Source of the DNA: Aequorivita sp.
GTDB taxonomy: Bacteria; Bacteroidota; Bacteroidia; Flavobacteriales; Flavobacteriaceae
Assembly (NCBI GenBank): GCA_020435865.1
Contig: JAGQYZ010000122.1
Coordinates: 1-5,616 of the forward strand
Reading direction: 5' to 3'
Length of the DNA: 5,616 nucleotides
Of this stretch, positions 1 through 5,616 are shown one piece after another (the first letter of the stretch is position 1; the number at the start of each line of letters is the position of its first letter). A program made the translations under genes and the position numbers. A model generated the notes under the pieces. That model was not told where the DNA came from, ran no database searches, and saw nothing but the letters and a program-made list of their open reading frames with translations.

Positions 1-123
1 AGAGCAATCATCATAAACATAAACCTCAAAATCAGAAAAAGTCTGCTCCAATAAGGAATTAAGGGCTGTGGGCAAATAGACAGCCGCATTATAGGTAGGC
101 AATAAAACGGCTAGGGTTTTCAC
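1..123 (-). CDS. Glycosyltransferase family 2 (GT-A), N-terminal fragment; continues beyond the left edge
   Basis: A 41-codon open frame reads from a GTG at 123-121 off the left end without a stop. The protein begins (M)KTLAVLLPTYNAAVYLPTAL, and later residues include SLLEQTFSDFEVYVYDDCS. This is the usual opening of a GT2 inverting glycosyltransferase: a first beta strand ending in PTYN, a helix with the spacing L-x2-A-L-x-S-L-L-x-Q-T, and a second strand ending in DD(C/G)S, which contacts the nucleotide-sugar. The DxD metal site and acceptor domain lie outside the window. The GTG start is chosen because it overlaps the stop of the GT14 gene as GTGA and gives the family's normal N-terminus. 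No Shine-Dalgarno sequence is visible, so translation probably depends on coupling to the gene before it. The sugar donor and acceptor cannot be told from this fragment. Confidence 0.88.
   Translation of the reverse strand, partial: MKTLAVLLPTYNAAVYLPTALNSLLEQTFSDFEVYVYDDCS
120..123 (-). other. GTGA stop/start overlap between the GT14 and downstream GT2 genes
   Basis: On the minus strand the bases GTGA at 123-120 hold both the GTG start of the left-edge GT2 gene and the TGA stop of the GT14 gene. Such 4-nt overlaps usually mean the ribosome re-initiates after terminating, which ties the amounts of the two proteins together. The upstream bases (taattatttattaaacaagc, then ttaatcc) hold no Shine-Dalgarno match, which fits coupling. 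Confidence 0.85.
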
Positions 124-1025
124 GGATTAAGCTTGTTTAATAAATAATTAAGTGCCTCACCATTTTTCATGGAATCAAATTTTCTGGCAAAAAGGGTGTT
201 TTCATCCTGAAAAGTTTCTATCTCTGAAACACTCAAATACTCTGGGTTATTTTTATCCCCCTTAAAAATAATTAAATGTGTTTTTACGTTTTTCAACACA
301 TCCTTGCCAAGGTTCAAAAAATTGTAGGAGTATGTCACTAGGAAAGTCTCATCCGGAAGCAACACCGTTTTAAAAATTTGTCGCAACTTTTTAAAATCCT
401 TGGTTTCTTCACATAACATTTCCATGTGTGATTTGGAAAGAATCATCCATTGACTACTGCCAAAAAGTTTAAGATTAGGGTAAACAGACTTCAATCGATT
501 TAATGGCAATAAGAAAGTAAGTCTAAATTTCTTAACAAACGTATTGAGCCATTGGTTAAGTTGGCGATGCTTAGTGTAATCAAAACAGTACAGACTTTTA
601 AACCTAAACAGGCCTCCATCCCACCAGTTGGCATAGGGTAATGACCAATGATTAAGAAAGGAAAAGTCTTGCTTATTCTTTAAATAATCGTGAATATAGG
701 TATTGTTCTTAACAGGCATGTCTTCACCGGATAGCACGATACAATGGTATTGACAAGAAGGGTAGTTTTGCTTCATGTAGTCTTTTATTTCGTTCATGCC
801 ATTGAGCGTCCCTTGCACAATACCGAAACCACCCCAACGGCCAGCTTCTCGCTGCCTAACAAAAAAGCAAACATCTAGTTGGCTAAGGGCATTAAACTGA
901 TTTATAGCTACCTTTTTATCTACATGCACAAAGAAAATGGAACGACCATCCTGCAAAAGGGTGATGAGCTGTTGCAATTGTTCTGGTTTTTTGTGTGCCA
1001 GTAGTAAATAAACTTTAAAATACAT
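120..1025 (-). CDS. GT14 core-2/I-branching type glycosyltransferase (putative beta-1,6-N-acetylglucosaminyl- or xylosyltransferase)
   Basis: This is a complete 301-residue protein of the GT14 'Branch' family, which adds GlcNAc or xylose in beta linkage, metal-independently, often as a branch. Landmarks in order are: LLLAHKKPEQL at residues 7-17 (the opening strand and helix); HVDKK at 34-38; RWGGFGIVQGTL at 63-74 (the family's WGG block); LSGEDMPVK at 98-106 (matching the LSG-D-P-(I/V)-K block); GSSQWMILS at 189-197; and PDETFL at 224-229. By homology with animal core-2 GlcNAc transferase, E226 is the likely catalytic base. No signal peptide or membrane anchor is evident, so it probably acts in the cytoplasm, unlike the Golgi-anchored animal enzymes. 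About 300 residues is normal for the bacterial members. The ATG start lies 1 nt after the GT4 stop (TAA-C-ATG), and the stop overlaps the next GT2 start. The family call is firm; the exact sugar and linkage are inference. Confidence 0.9.
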   Translation of the reverse strand: MYFKVYLLLAHKKPEQLQQLITLLQDGRSIFFVHVDKKVAINQFNALSQLDVCFFVRQREAGRWGGFGIVQGTLNGMNEIKDYMKQNYPSCQYHCIVLSGEDMPVKNNTYIHDYLKNKQDFSFLNHWSLPYANWWDGGLFRFKSLYCFDYTKHRQLNQWLNTFVKKFRLTFLLPLNRLKSVYPNLKLFGSSQWMILSKSHMEMLCEETKDFKKLRQIFKTVLLPDETFLVTYSYNFLNLGKDVLKNVKTHLIIFKGDKNNPEYLSVSEIETFQDENTLFARKFDSMKNGEALNYLLNKLNP

Positions 1026-1026
1026 G

Positions 1027-2166
1027 TTAAGGTAATAGTGTTATCAAGGTATCAGCAAAATTTTGTTCTGGAAACTCAGGTACTAAGGTTCTTATATGTG
1101 CTCCTGCTTTCTTTCCCATATCTTCCCATTCCATTCGTCGTTGCCAAGCATTTTCCAAAGCCTCATCTAAATAGACTGGCCGAGGTGCCGAGGCCACAAA
1201 GCCTGTTTCATTGGGCAGCATTACTTCCAAGGAGCCACTTACATTGGTTACAATGGCAACACGATAACTCAACATAGCCTCCACTAAACTAATGGGTAAC
1301 CCTTCAGAGCGTGAGGGCAGGATCAGTCCATGCATGTGATTCCAAATGTCAACGGTAGGGGTATAGGGATGTATCTTAATATTAGGCAACTTATAATTAT
1401 CAACTATAGATTTTAAATTGTCTTCGTCATCACCATCACCAAAAAAATGTATGGTTAAAGGTCTAGTTTGCCATTTCTCCTGCATCATAACCCTAAGCAA
1501 CACGTCTTGCCCCTTGGTCTTAAAATCATAGCGTCCTACACAGGCCAAATGAAATCCTTCCACTTCTGGAAACGTTGGTGGAGTTGTGTAAGGAACCTGA
1601 AAAGGATTCCTAACCAAACCTAAATTAGTCAAGCGCTGTCCTAATTGCAATTGTGTTACTTCAATATTATCTTGTGAAACAAAAAAATTATGTTTAGCCT
1701 GTTTAAAACCTGCTAACATTGTTTTTCTCAATTCTTTTGGTGGCCAGTACATTTCACTAACTCCATGGGAAACAGAGACGTAAGGTATATTTTTTTCCCA
1801 AAGCTGGGTCATTAATACAACACCATTAAAATTGAAGCCTTGGTTTACAACCACTAGCTTGGGCTTTAAGGATTCAATAAGGGCTAGTCTTCTGTCATCC
1901 TTATGAAACCTTAAACGATAGGGTAAAAAACGATGTATGAAATTAGACCACCGACTTACCTTGGAGTGATAGGGCCTTAAAATTTCAATTTGGTGCACTG
2001 TCAGCTCCTGTAACACCTCTTTTGGCAAAACCAATTTGTTGTAAGCAACTATCTTAACAGTAATACCCTTTTCCACCAAGGCAATGGCCGATTTGCTCCA
2101 CAGTAATTCACTGCCACCCCAATGTTTGTTTTCTGGTACAATAACTATGTCAATTGGTGCTCTCAT
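1027..2166 (-). CDS. Glycosyltransferase family 4 (GT-B fold, retaining)
   Basis: This is a complete 379-residue enzyme with the two-domain GT-B layout. The N-terminal acceptor domain carries the glycine-rich loop HWGGSELLW at residues 16-24 region, and a middle segment HGVSEMYWPP near 134-143. The C-terminal donor domain starts around residue 205 with LACVGRYDFKTKGQDVLL (207-224); its R212 and K218 match the phosphate-binding Arg/Lys of the family. It continues with FFGDGDD (241-247) and the E-x7-E motif in SEGLPISLVEAM, with E288 and E296. The segment GSLEVMLPNETGFVA (311-325) is the usual closing block. These features define a GT4 transferase that moves a sugar from a nucleotide donor with retention of configuration. 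No membrane segment is obvious, so it is probably cytoplasmic at the inner membrane face. It begins 23 nt after the preceding GT2 gene. Base composition is richer in GC than in the genes at the right end of the window. Donor and acceptor are unknown. Confidence 0.93.
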   Translation of the reverse strand: MRAPIDIVIVPENKHWGGSELLWSKSAIALVEKGITVKIVAYNKLVLPKEVLQELTVHQIEILRPYHSKVSRWSNFIHRFLPYRLRFHKDDRRLALIESLKPKLVVVNQGFNFNGVVLMTQLWEKNIPYVSVSHGVSEMYWPPKELRKTMLAGFKQAKHNFFVSQDNIEVTQLQLGQRLTNLGLVRNPFQVPYTTPPTFPEVEGFHLACVGRYDFKTKGQDVLLRVMMQEKWQTRPLTIHFFGDGDDEDNLKSIVDNYKLPNIKIHPYTPTVDIWNHMHGLILPSRSEGLPISLVEAMLSYRVAIVTNVSGSLEVMLPNETGFVASAPRPVYLDEALENAWQRRMEWEDMGKKAGAHIRTLVPEFPEQNFADTLITLLP

Positions 2167-2189
2167 TTTACTTCAATAAATTCTATTCG

Positions 2190-3218
2190 TTATTCATGCC
2201 AAGGGGTTTTCACTAACGCTTTCGGCAAGCCTTTAAAACCAATATACCAATGCAAGAAGACTTTGTTTTCCAGAACTTTTCTAAACAGATGATTCTTAAT
2301 AAAGTGTGCAATCTTATTCCCTTTTAAGGGCTTGTAAGAATACTTCGATGCATCAAATTCAGGCGGTTGTGCACTCCAAGTTATTTCGGTCATCCAAGGT
2401 TCTAAGGTATTTCCCATGTGGAAAGCATAATTAGCTTCCGTGGTTAAACGATAACCTCCTTTGCGCAAACCAGGCAAATCTAAAAATTCTCTGTCAAATT
2501 TGGTACTCAACAACTCATTGATCTCAATATCGGTTCCTGTTTTTAAGGCCTCCCGCTTGTAAGTGGCCACTACATGGCCTGTTCCCACTGCAGCCCTAAG
2601 ATTGTTAGAACCCTGAAGTGTTAAATGCCATGTCAAATAGTTGTGATTATAATCATCTCCCCAACCCAAACTTCTATAAAAAGCTTTCATGGCTTCAGGA
2701 TTGATAACTTGTGTGAAGCGTAGCCTTGGGGAGAAAAAATAATCAAAAAGGACATTACTGGACAAGTACCCATGCATTTTCATTTGCGGAATCAATCCCA
2801 CTTGTCCGGCCTTGGGTAAAGACTGGAAAACGTTCATGGTTTCATTCTGCCAACCTTCCAGAAAAAGAACATCGGCATCGGCTATCGTGATGTATTTATA
2901 GAAATGGCCATTAAGTGCTTTTAAAATGGCATTATTCTTACCTATGTTGTCCGTATGTACAACTTCATGGAGCATTCCTTTTCCTTGTAACGAATTAAGA
3001 TACTTTACCACTGCCTGACTACTTCCGTTATTCACAACGGTAATAAAGGTCTTCTCATGCACTGTTTTGAAAAGAGAGGTCAAACACAGCTCTAATATCT
3101 TAAGTCCTTCCTTAAAATAGTCGCCATCTTCTGGAAGATAAACAGGAATAATGACTTGATGCACATATCTGGTAAGATCAAGTAGTTTGTTTTTTTGTGG
3201 ATTTGTTCCTTTTCGCAT
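2190..3218 (-). CDS. Divergent family 2-like glycosyltransferase (GT-A fold)
   Basis: This is a complete 342-residue protein. Residues 21-120 look like the GT-A nucleotide-binding half: QVIIPVYLPEDGDYF at 21-35 (with an insertion after the usual PVY), LELCLTSLFKT at 42-52, ITVVNNGSS at 59-67 in place of the common VVDDGS, a TDNIGKNNAILKAL segment at 89-102, and the metal-binding DxD in ITIADADVLFLEGW at 110-123 (D114, D116). The remaining roughly 220 residues are less typical. They include WGDDYNHNYLTWHL (186-199), GTGHVVATYKREAL (212-225) and NYAFHMGNTLEPW (263-275), which probably form the acceptor side. No membrane helix is evident. The first 19 residues are charged and precede the fold; ATG at 3218 is kept because it follows the sulfotransferase stop by 28 nt. 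It is a sugar transferase in the same pathway as its neighbours; substrate unknown. Confidence 0.85.
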   Translation of the reverse strand: MRKGTNPQKNKLLDLTRYVHQVIIPVYLPEDGDYFKEGLKILELCLTSLFKTVHEKTFITVVNNGSSQAVVKYLNSLQGKGMLHEVVHTDNIGKNNAILKALNGHFYKYITIADADVLFLEGWQNETMNVFQSLPKAGQVGLIPQMKMHGYLSSNVLFDYFFSPRLRFTQVINPEAMKAFYRSLGWGDDYNHNYLTWHLTLQGSNNLRAAVGTGHVVATYKREALKTGTDIEINELLSTKFDREFLDLPGLRKGGYRLTTEANYAFHMGNTLEPWMTEITWSAQPPEFDASKYSYKPLKGNKIAHFIKNHLFRKVLENKVFLHWYIGFKGLPKALVKTPWHE

Positions 3219-3246
3219 GGACTAATTTATGGTCTCTATTTTTTAT

Positions 3247-4146
3247 TTACTCCCAATCCGGTTCACCATAAAAATGCGGCCAAACGTTGGAAGTTTTGGC
3301 TTTAATATACCTAATTTCTTCACTACTCAAACGCTTTTTCCATGTTTTAATATTTTCCTGTGAATTTCTGTGGTGTTCATCTACTTCTTTAGAGTTGGTG
3401 GTAGTGCGAATCTTTTCTTGAACCCTTTTGGTATAGGTCAATCCCAAATAATCCAAGAGTGCAGTAAACTCCAACTTGGGTTCCAACGATAACTGCTCAT
3501 GGGTTACAAAATACCATTGGTTGGCATACGTTGTTTGGAATTTTGCTACGGTTGAATAAATTATATTCCATAATAAGCATCCTTGCTCTACGATAGAACG
3601 GGGGGATTCAGAAAATGACTTAATTTCTTCTCGGTAATCTCCCAAATAATCATTGAGCAGTTCTTTTTGCTCCAAAAAATGAGAGAAATCAAAGGGCCAA
3701 TGAGCCACTTTTAAACTTGCAACAAAAGCTGCTGGATGTCTAATAATGACCACAACATCACTCTTGAATTCCTCGTAAATCCAAGGAGCCGAAAATATGG
3801 CTATCGGATCTTTAAGCAACGGTCTGTAGGTTAATGAGGCCCAAATACGGTAAAAATACAAGCGTAAGTTTTCAAGACTCAAAGTATCATAAGGATAGTT
3901 TAATTGGCTTCGTTTAAACCCGTAAAGACCCTTAATTTTTCTTTTTACCTCTTGGTGCGAATGCTTTGTGTTATGGGAGACATACTCATTCCAATACCTA
4001 AAGGGCAATTGTCTTTGGCCCGCCGTGTTTAGATTGAAAGGCTCATATACCAGTTTAACCTTAGGAGCATTGGCAATAATATGACCTACCCAGGTAGAAC
4101 CTGACCGGTGGGAACCTGTAACCAATATGGGCTTTCTAAACGTCAT
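3247..4146 (-). CDS. PAPS-dependent sulfotransferase
   Basis: This is a complete 299-residue sulfotransferase, expected to move a sulfuryl group from PAPS (3'-phosphoadenosine 5'-phosphosulfate) to a hydroxyl or amine. The N-terminus has the 5'-phosphosulfate loop, VTGSHRSGSTWVG at residues 9-21, then YEPFN at 34-38. The 3'-phosphate site is the strand and helix VVVIIRHPAAFVASLK at 131-146, with R136 and S144 as the expected phosphate contacts. KDP at 112-114, the LLWNIIY segment, FVTHEQL and the C-terminal NVWPHFY are also in keeping with bacterial members of the Sulfotransfer_3 type. No signal peptide or transmembrane segment is seen, so it should act in the cytoplasm where PAPS is made. 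It lies between the FkbM gene (33 nt gap) and a GT2-like gene (28 nt gap), so a sugar residue of the glycan is the likeliest acceptor. No PAPS-synthesis gene is in the window. Family call firm; acceptor inferred from context. Confidence 0.93.
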   Translation of the reverse strand: MTFRKPILVTGSHRSGSTWVGHIIANAPKVKLVYEPFNLNTAGQRQLPFRYWNEYVSHNTKHSHQEVKRKIKGLYGFKRSQLNYPYDTLSLENLRLYFYRIWASLTYRPLLKDPIAIFSAPWIYEEFKSDVVVIIRHPAAFVASLKVAHWPFDFSHFLEQKELLNDYLGDYREEIKSFSESPRSIVEQGCLLWNIIYSTVAKFQTTYANQWYFVTHEQLSLEPKLEFTALLDYLGLTYTKRVQEKIRTTTNSKEVDEHHRNSQENIKTWKKRLSSEEIRYIKAKTSNVWPHFYGEPDWE

Positions 4147-4179
4147 GGTTAAAAACGAAATCTTATCTGCTTACACGAA

Positions 4180-4860
4180 TTAATTTTCATCTATAAAATA
4201 TAAATTCCCTAAATCACCTTGAATGATTGTTTTCCCAATTAACCGATAACCCTTCGAGGTTAGGTAGTTAACTTCTTCAGAATCAATACATTTATAAAAG
4301 GAATCTTTGGTCTCTACTAGAATAAATTTAGGCCTGAACTTATCCCAATTGTTGGTTTTTAAAACCTTTAAATCCTGACCTTCAACATCAACATCAAAAA
4401 AATCCAATCTTTCTCCTTTCTTTAGGCTCTTTTCCAATAAATATTCTAAACTGTAAATAGGCACATCAATAACCTCCTTAACCTGATTTTCTAATTGTCT
4501 TTCTTTGATGAAGTCATAATCCAAAGTATTCATTGAACTGTAAGTATCATTCATTAAATAATACTTTAATTGTTCTTCTTCGGAATAACCAATAGCACAG
4601 TTATAAAATAGATCATTGGGCCTTGTCAATCGATACTTCTGCACAAGATCGGGATTAGGGTCAATACAAATACCTTTCCAGCCCCTTAAGTAAAAATAGT
4701 AAGTATTGGAAGCTTTTATTGGATCCCAACAACCAATATCTACATATGTCCCTGGTATGTTGGAATTAATCAGCTTTTTTAGCTGTAGATCATCACCCGA
4801 TTTTGAAAAACTGATATTGTAACGTTTATAAATTATCCCCCTCAGTTTGTTTTTAATCAT
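4180..4860 (-). CDS. FkbM family SAM-dependent methyltransferase
   Basis: This is a complete 226-residue class I methyltransferase of the FkbM family, which commonly O-methylates sugars or polyketides using S-adenosylmethionine. The SAM-binding motif I is YVDIGCWDP at residues 39-47, followed by SNTYYFYLRGWKGICIDPNP (51-70), whose D67 sits where the acidic ribose-binding residue is expected. YSSMNTL lies at 107-113. DFFDVDVEGQDLKVLK (153-168) is the family's D-x-E-G-x-(D/E)-x2-V-L signature, and the FILVE strand follows at 179-183. Length and block order are normal. The first 35 residues carry no membrane segment. The start at 4860 is 18 nt downstream of the previous stop; AAGGA is present but only 2 nt before the ATG, too close for a standard ribosome site. 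Hand counts over 4441-4620 give about 28% GC, lower than the GT4 gene. In this setting it probably methylates a sugar hydroxyl of the same glycan. Confidence 0.92.
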   Translation of the reverse strand: MIKNKLRGIIYKRYNISFSKSGDDLQLKKLINSNIPGTYVDIGCWDPIKASNTYYFYLRGWKGICIDPNPDLVQKYRLTRPNDLFYNCAIGYSEEEQLKYYLMNDTYSSMNTLDYDFIKERQLENQVKEVIDVPIYSLEYLLEKSLKKGERLDFFDVDVEGQDLKVLKTNNWDKFRPKFILVETKDSFYKCIDSEEVNYLTSKGYRLIGKTIIQGDLGNLYFIDEN

Positions 4861-4878
4861 AGTCCTTAAATTAATTTG

Positions 4879-5616
4879 CTAATTAAAATTTTTATTGAAA
4901 ACCCTCTTTAAAAAATGATAGCCTGAATTGTTAACACGGTGCAAACCTAAAATATGGTATAACAACACGCTAACACTTGAAAAGTAAATACCATACCCAA
5001 AAACCTTTTTTCTAATGCCTAATTGATTGTATTTAGGTAAATAGGAAAATCTCTTTTCATCAAATATATAGGCTGAATAAACCTTTTTAAAATAGGTCAC
5101 ACTTTCCAAAATCCCAGAGTTTAAATGAGATTCAAAAAAAACCAGGTTATTTTTCAAAATAAAGTTGGAGTTGTGCTTTTTATGAAAATTCTCTAGTAGT
5201 CTATAGTAACAATCAGCTGGATAAGAAAGTGCCAATTTAAAGTCAAATCCTTGTTCCAACATTCTCAAATGCAAATCGGGATCGGTAAAAATTTGCAAAC
5301 GGTCATTGAACCCGTTCAGTTTTAGAAGGGTGTCCTTCTTCCAAAATACACAAGTAATGGCAAAAGGATGTTGTCCGGCATAAAACTTTTGAATGAAAAA
5401 AGCTCTTGACTTAACGGTTTCAAAGGAACCATAAACATGTTTTTTATCGTCAAGGGTTCCCACAAAAGATTGCATAGGAAATATCCAGAGATCGTGAGAC
5501 TGATTTTTTGACACAAAATCCAGTCGCTTTTCTAAACAAAAGGGTGCCAATAAATCATCGGAATCCAAAAAGATAACATAAGTTCCCAGGGCTTTCTCTA
5601 GAGCGTAATTTCGGCA
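4879..5616 (-). CDS. Glycosyltransferase family 2 (GT-A), missing its N-terminus; gene enters from the right edge
   Basis: The frame is open from the last base of the window to a TAG at 4881-4879, giving 245 residues. The visible part begins CRNYALEKALGTYVIFLDSD, the classic GT2 stretch (A/C)RN-x2-L-x2-A-x-G-x-Y-(I/V)-x-FLDSDD. D18, D20 and D21 of the visible part form the metal-binding DxD region. NGFNDRL at 101-107 and TDPDLHLR at 111-118 correspond to the usual G-F-(D/N) and ED-x-(D/E)-L-x-(L)-R acceptor-side motif; the acidic residues here include the probable catalytic base. Roughly 60-80 N-terminal residues are missing, judging from the family's usual spacing. An in-frame TTG at 5568 could be taken as a start, but it lies inside FLDSDD and would remove half the catalytic fold, so it is not the real start. 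A hydrophobic stretch at about 205-225 (VFGYGIYFSSVSVLLYHILG) may touch the membrane. The gene is AT-rich. Substrate unknown. Confidence 0.92.
   Translation of the reverse strand, partial: CRNYALEKALGTYVIFLDSDDLLAPFCLEKRLDFVSKNQSHDLWIFPMQSFVGTLDDKKHVYGSFETVKSRAFFIQKFYAGQHPFAITCVFWKKDTLLKLNGFNDRLQIFTDPDLHLRMLEQGFDFKLALSYPADCYYRLLENFHKKHNSNFILKNNLVFFESHLNSGILESVTYFKKVYSAYIFDEKRFSYLPKYNQLGIRKKVFGYGIYFSSVSVLLYHILGLHRVNNSGYHFLKRVFNKNFN

Larger units (their letters stand above)
1..5616 (-). other. Single polysaccharide biosynthesis operon segment
   Basis: Seven genes run in one direction with gaps of 18 nt (4861-4878), 33 nt (4147-4179), 28 nt (3219-3246), 23 nt (2167-2189) and 1 nt (1026), and a 4-nt overlap at 120-123. 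None of the gaps holds a visible rho-independent terminator or a Bacteroidota-type promoter (TTG with TAnnTTTG), so the promoter should be to the right of the window and the end of the operon to its left. Five sugar transferases plus a sulfotransferase and a methyltransferase make this a glycan assembly and decoration locus. No polymerase, flippase, ABC exporter, priming transferase or sugar-nucleotide enzyme is present in this segment. Confidence 0.85.

Noticed and set aside
1038..1277. Plus-strand open frame of 79 codons
   Set aside because: It lies wholly inside the well-supported GT4 gene on the other strand and its product resembles no family I know.
3190..3196. Run of seven A (coding strand) near the start of the GT2-like gene, as a phase-variation switch
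   Set aside because: Runs of 7-8 A or T also occur inside other genes here (for example 1441-1447, 1681-1687, 5134-5141), as expected in AT-rich DNA. The length is short for slippage control and all frames are intact.
3219..3246. Possible small inverted repeat (GAC...GTC) in the gap before the GT2-like gene
   Set aside because: Only three base pairs around a 9-nt loop and no T-run; too weak for a terminator or operator.
4861..4878. AAGGA before the FkbM methyltransferase start as a Shine-Dalgarno site
   Set aside because: It ends only 2 nt before the ATG, too close for normal ribosome positioning, and the other genes lack such sites.
5322..5516. Minus-strand open frame of 64 codons
   Set aside because: It overlaps the GT2 gene in another frame and shows no recognisable motif; the GT2 frame is the coding one.
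1..5616. tRNA, CRISPR array, insertion sequence or long direct repeat
   Set aside because: Reading both strands I saw no repeated units, transposase motifs or cloverleaf-like sequences; nearly every base is inside one of the seven genes.

Overview
The window is a compact, single-strand block of seven genes for building and decorating a surface or secreted polysaccharide. All genes are on the minus strand, so transcription runs from high to low coordinates. Neither end of the block is inside the window: a glycosyltransferase (GT) gene is cut at the right edge (its 5' end is missing) and another at the left edge (its 3' end is missing).

Order of transcription: (1) GT2 glycosyltransferase, 5'-truncated, 5616-4879; (2) FkbM-type methyltransferase, 4860-4180; (3) PAPS-dependent sulfotransferase, 4146-3247; (4) divergent GT2-like glycosyltransferase, 3218-2190; (5) GT4 glycosyltransferase with a GT-B fold, 2166-1027; (6) GT14 'core-2/I-branching' glycosyltransferase, 1025-120; (7) GT2 glycosyltransferase, only its first 41 codons, 123-1. 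Gaps between genes are 18, 33, 28, 23 and 1 nt, followed by a 4-nt GTGA overlap. There is no room for internal promoters or terminators and no hairpin plus T-run was seen, so this is almost certainly one operon. No non-coding stretch exceeds about 35 nt.

The likely host is a member of Bacteroidota, most probably a (marine) Flavobacteriia. The evidence is the AT-rich DNA, the lack of convincing Shine-Dalgarno sequences before most starts, and the protein style, for example the FkbM variant beginning VDIGCWDP and the bacterial GT14 protein. This is an inference from sequence character, not a database match.

How the genes probably work together: the five GTs add successive sugars to a growing repeat unit or branched glycan, the GT14 enzyme perhaps adding a branch. 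The sulfotransferase and the FkbM methyltransferase would modify the product with sulfate and O-methyl groups. A sulfated, possibly methylated extracellular polysaccharide is the simplest reading. No flippase, polymerase, exporter, priming transferase or nucleotide-sugar enzyme lies inside the window; these would have to be in flanking DNA. The families are all known. The distinctive point is the combination, not an evidently new system.
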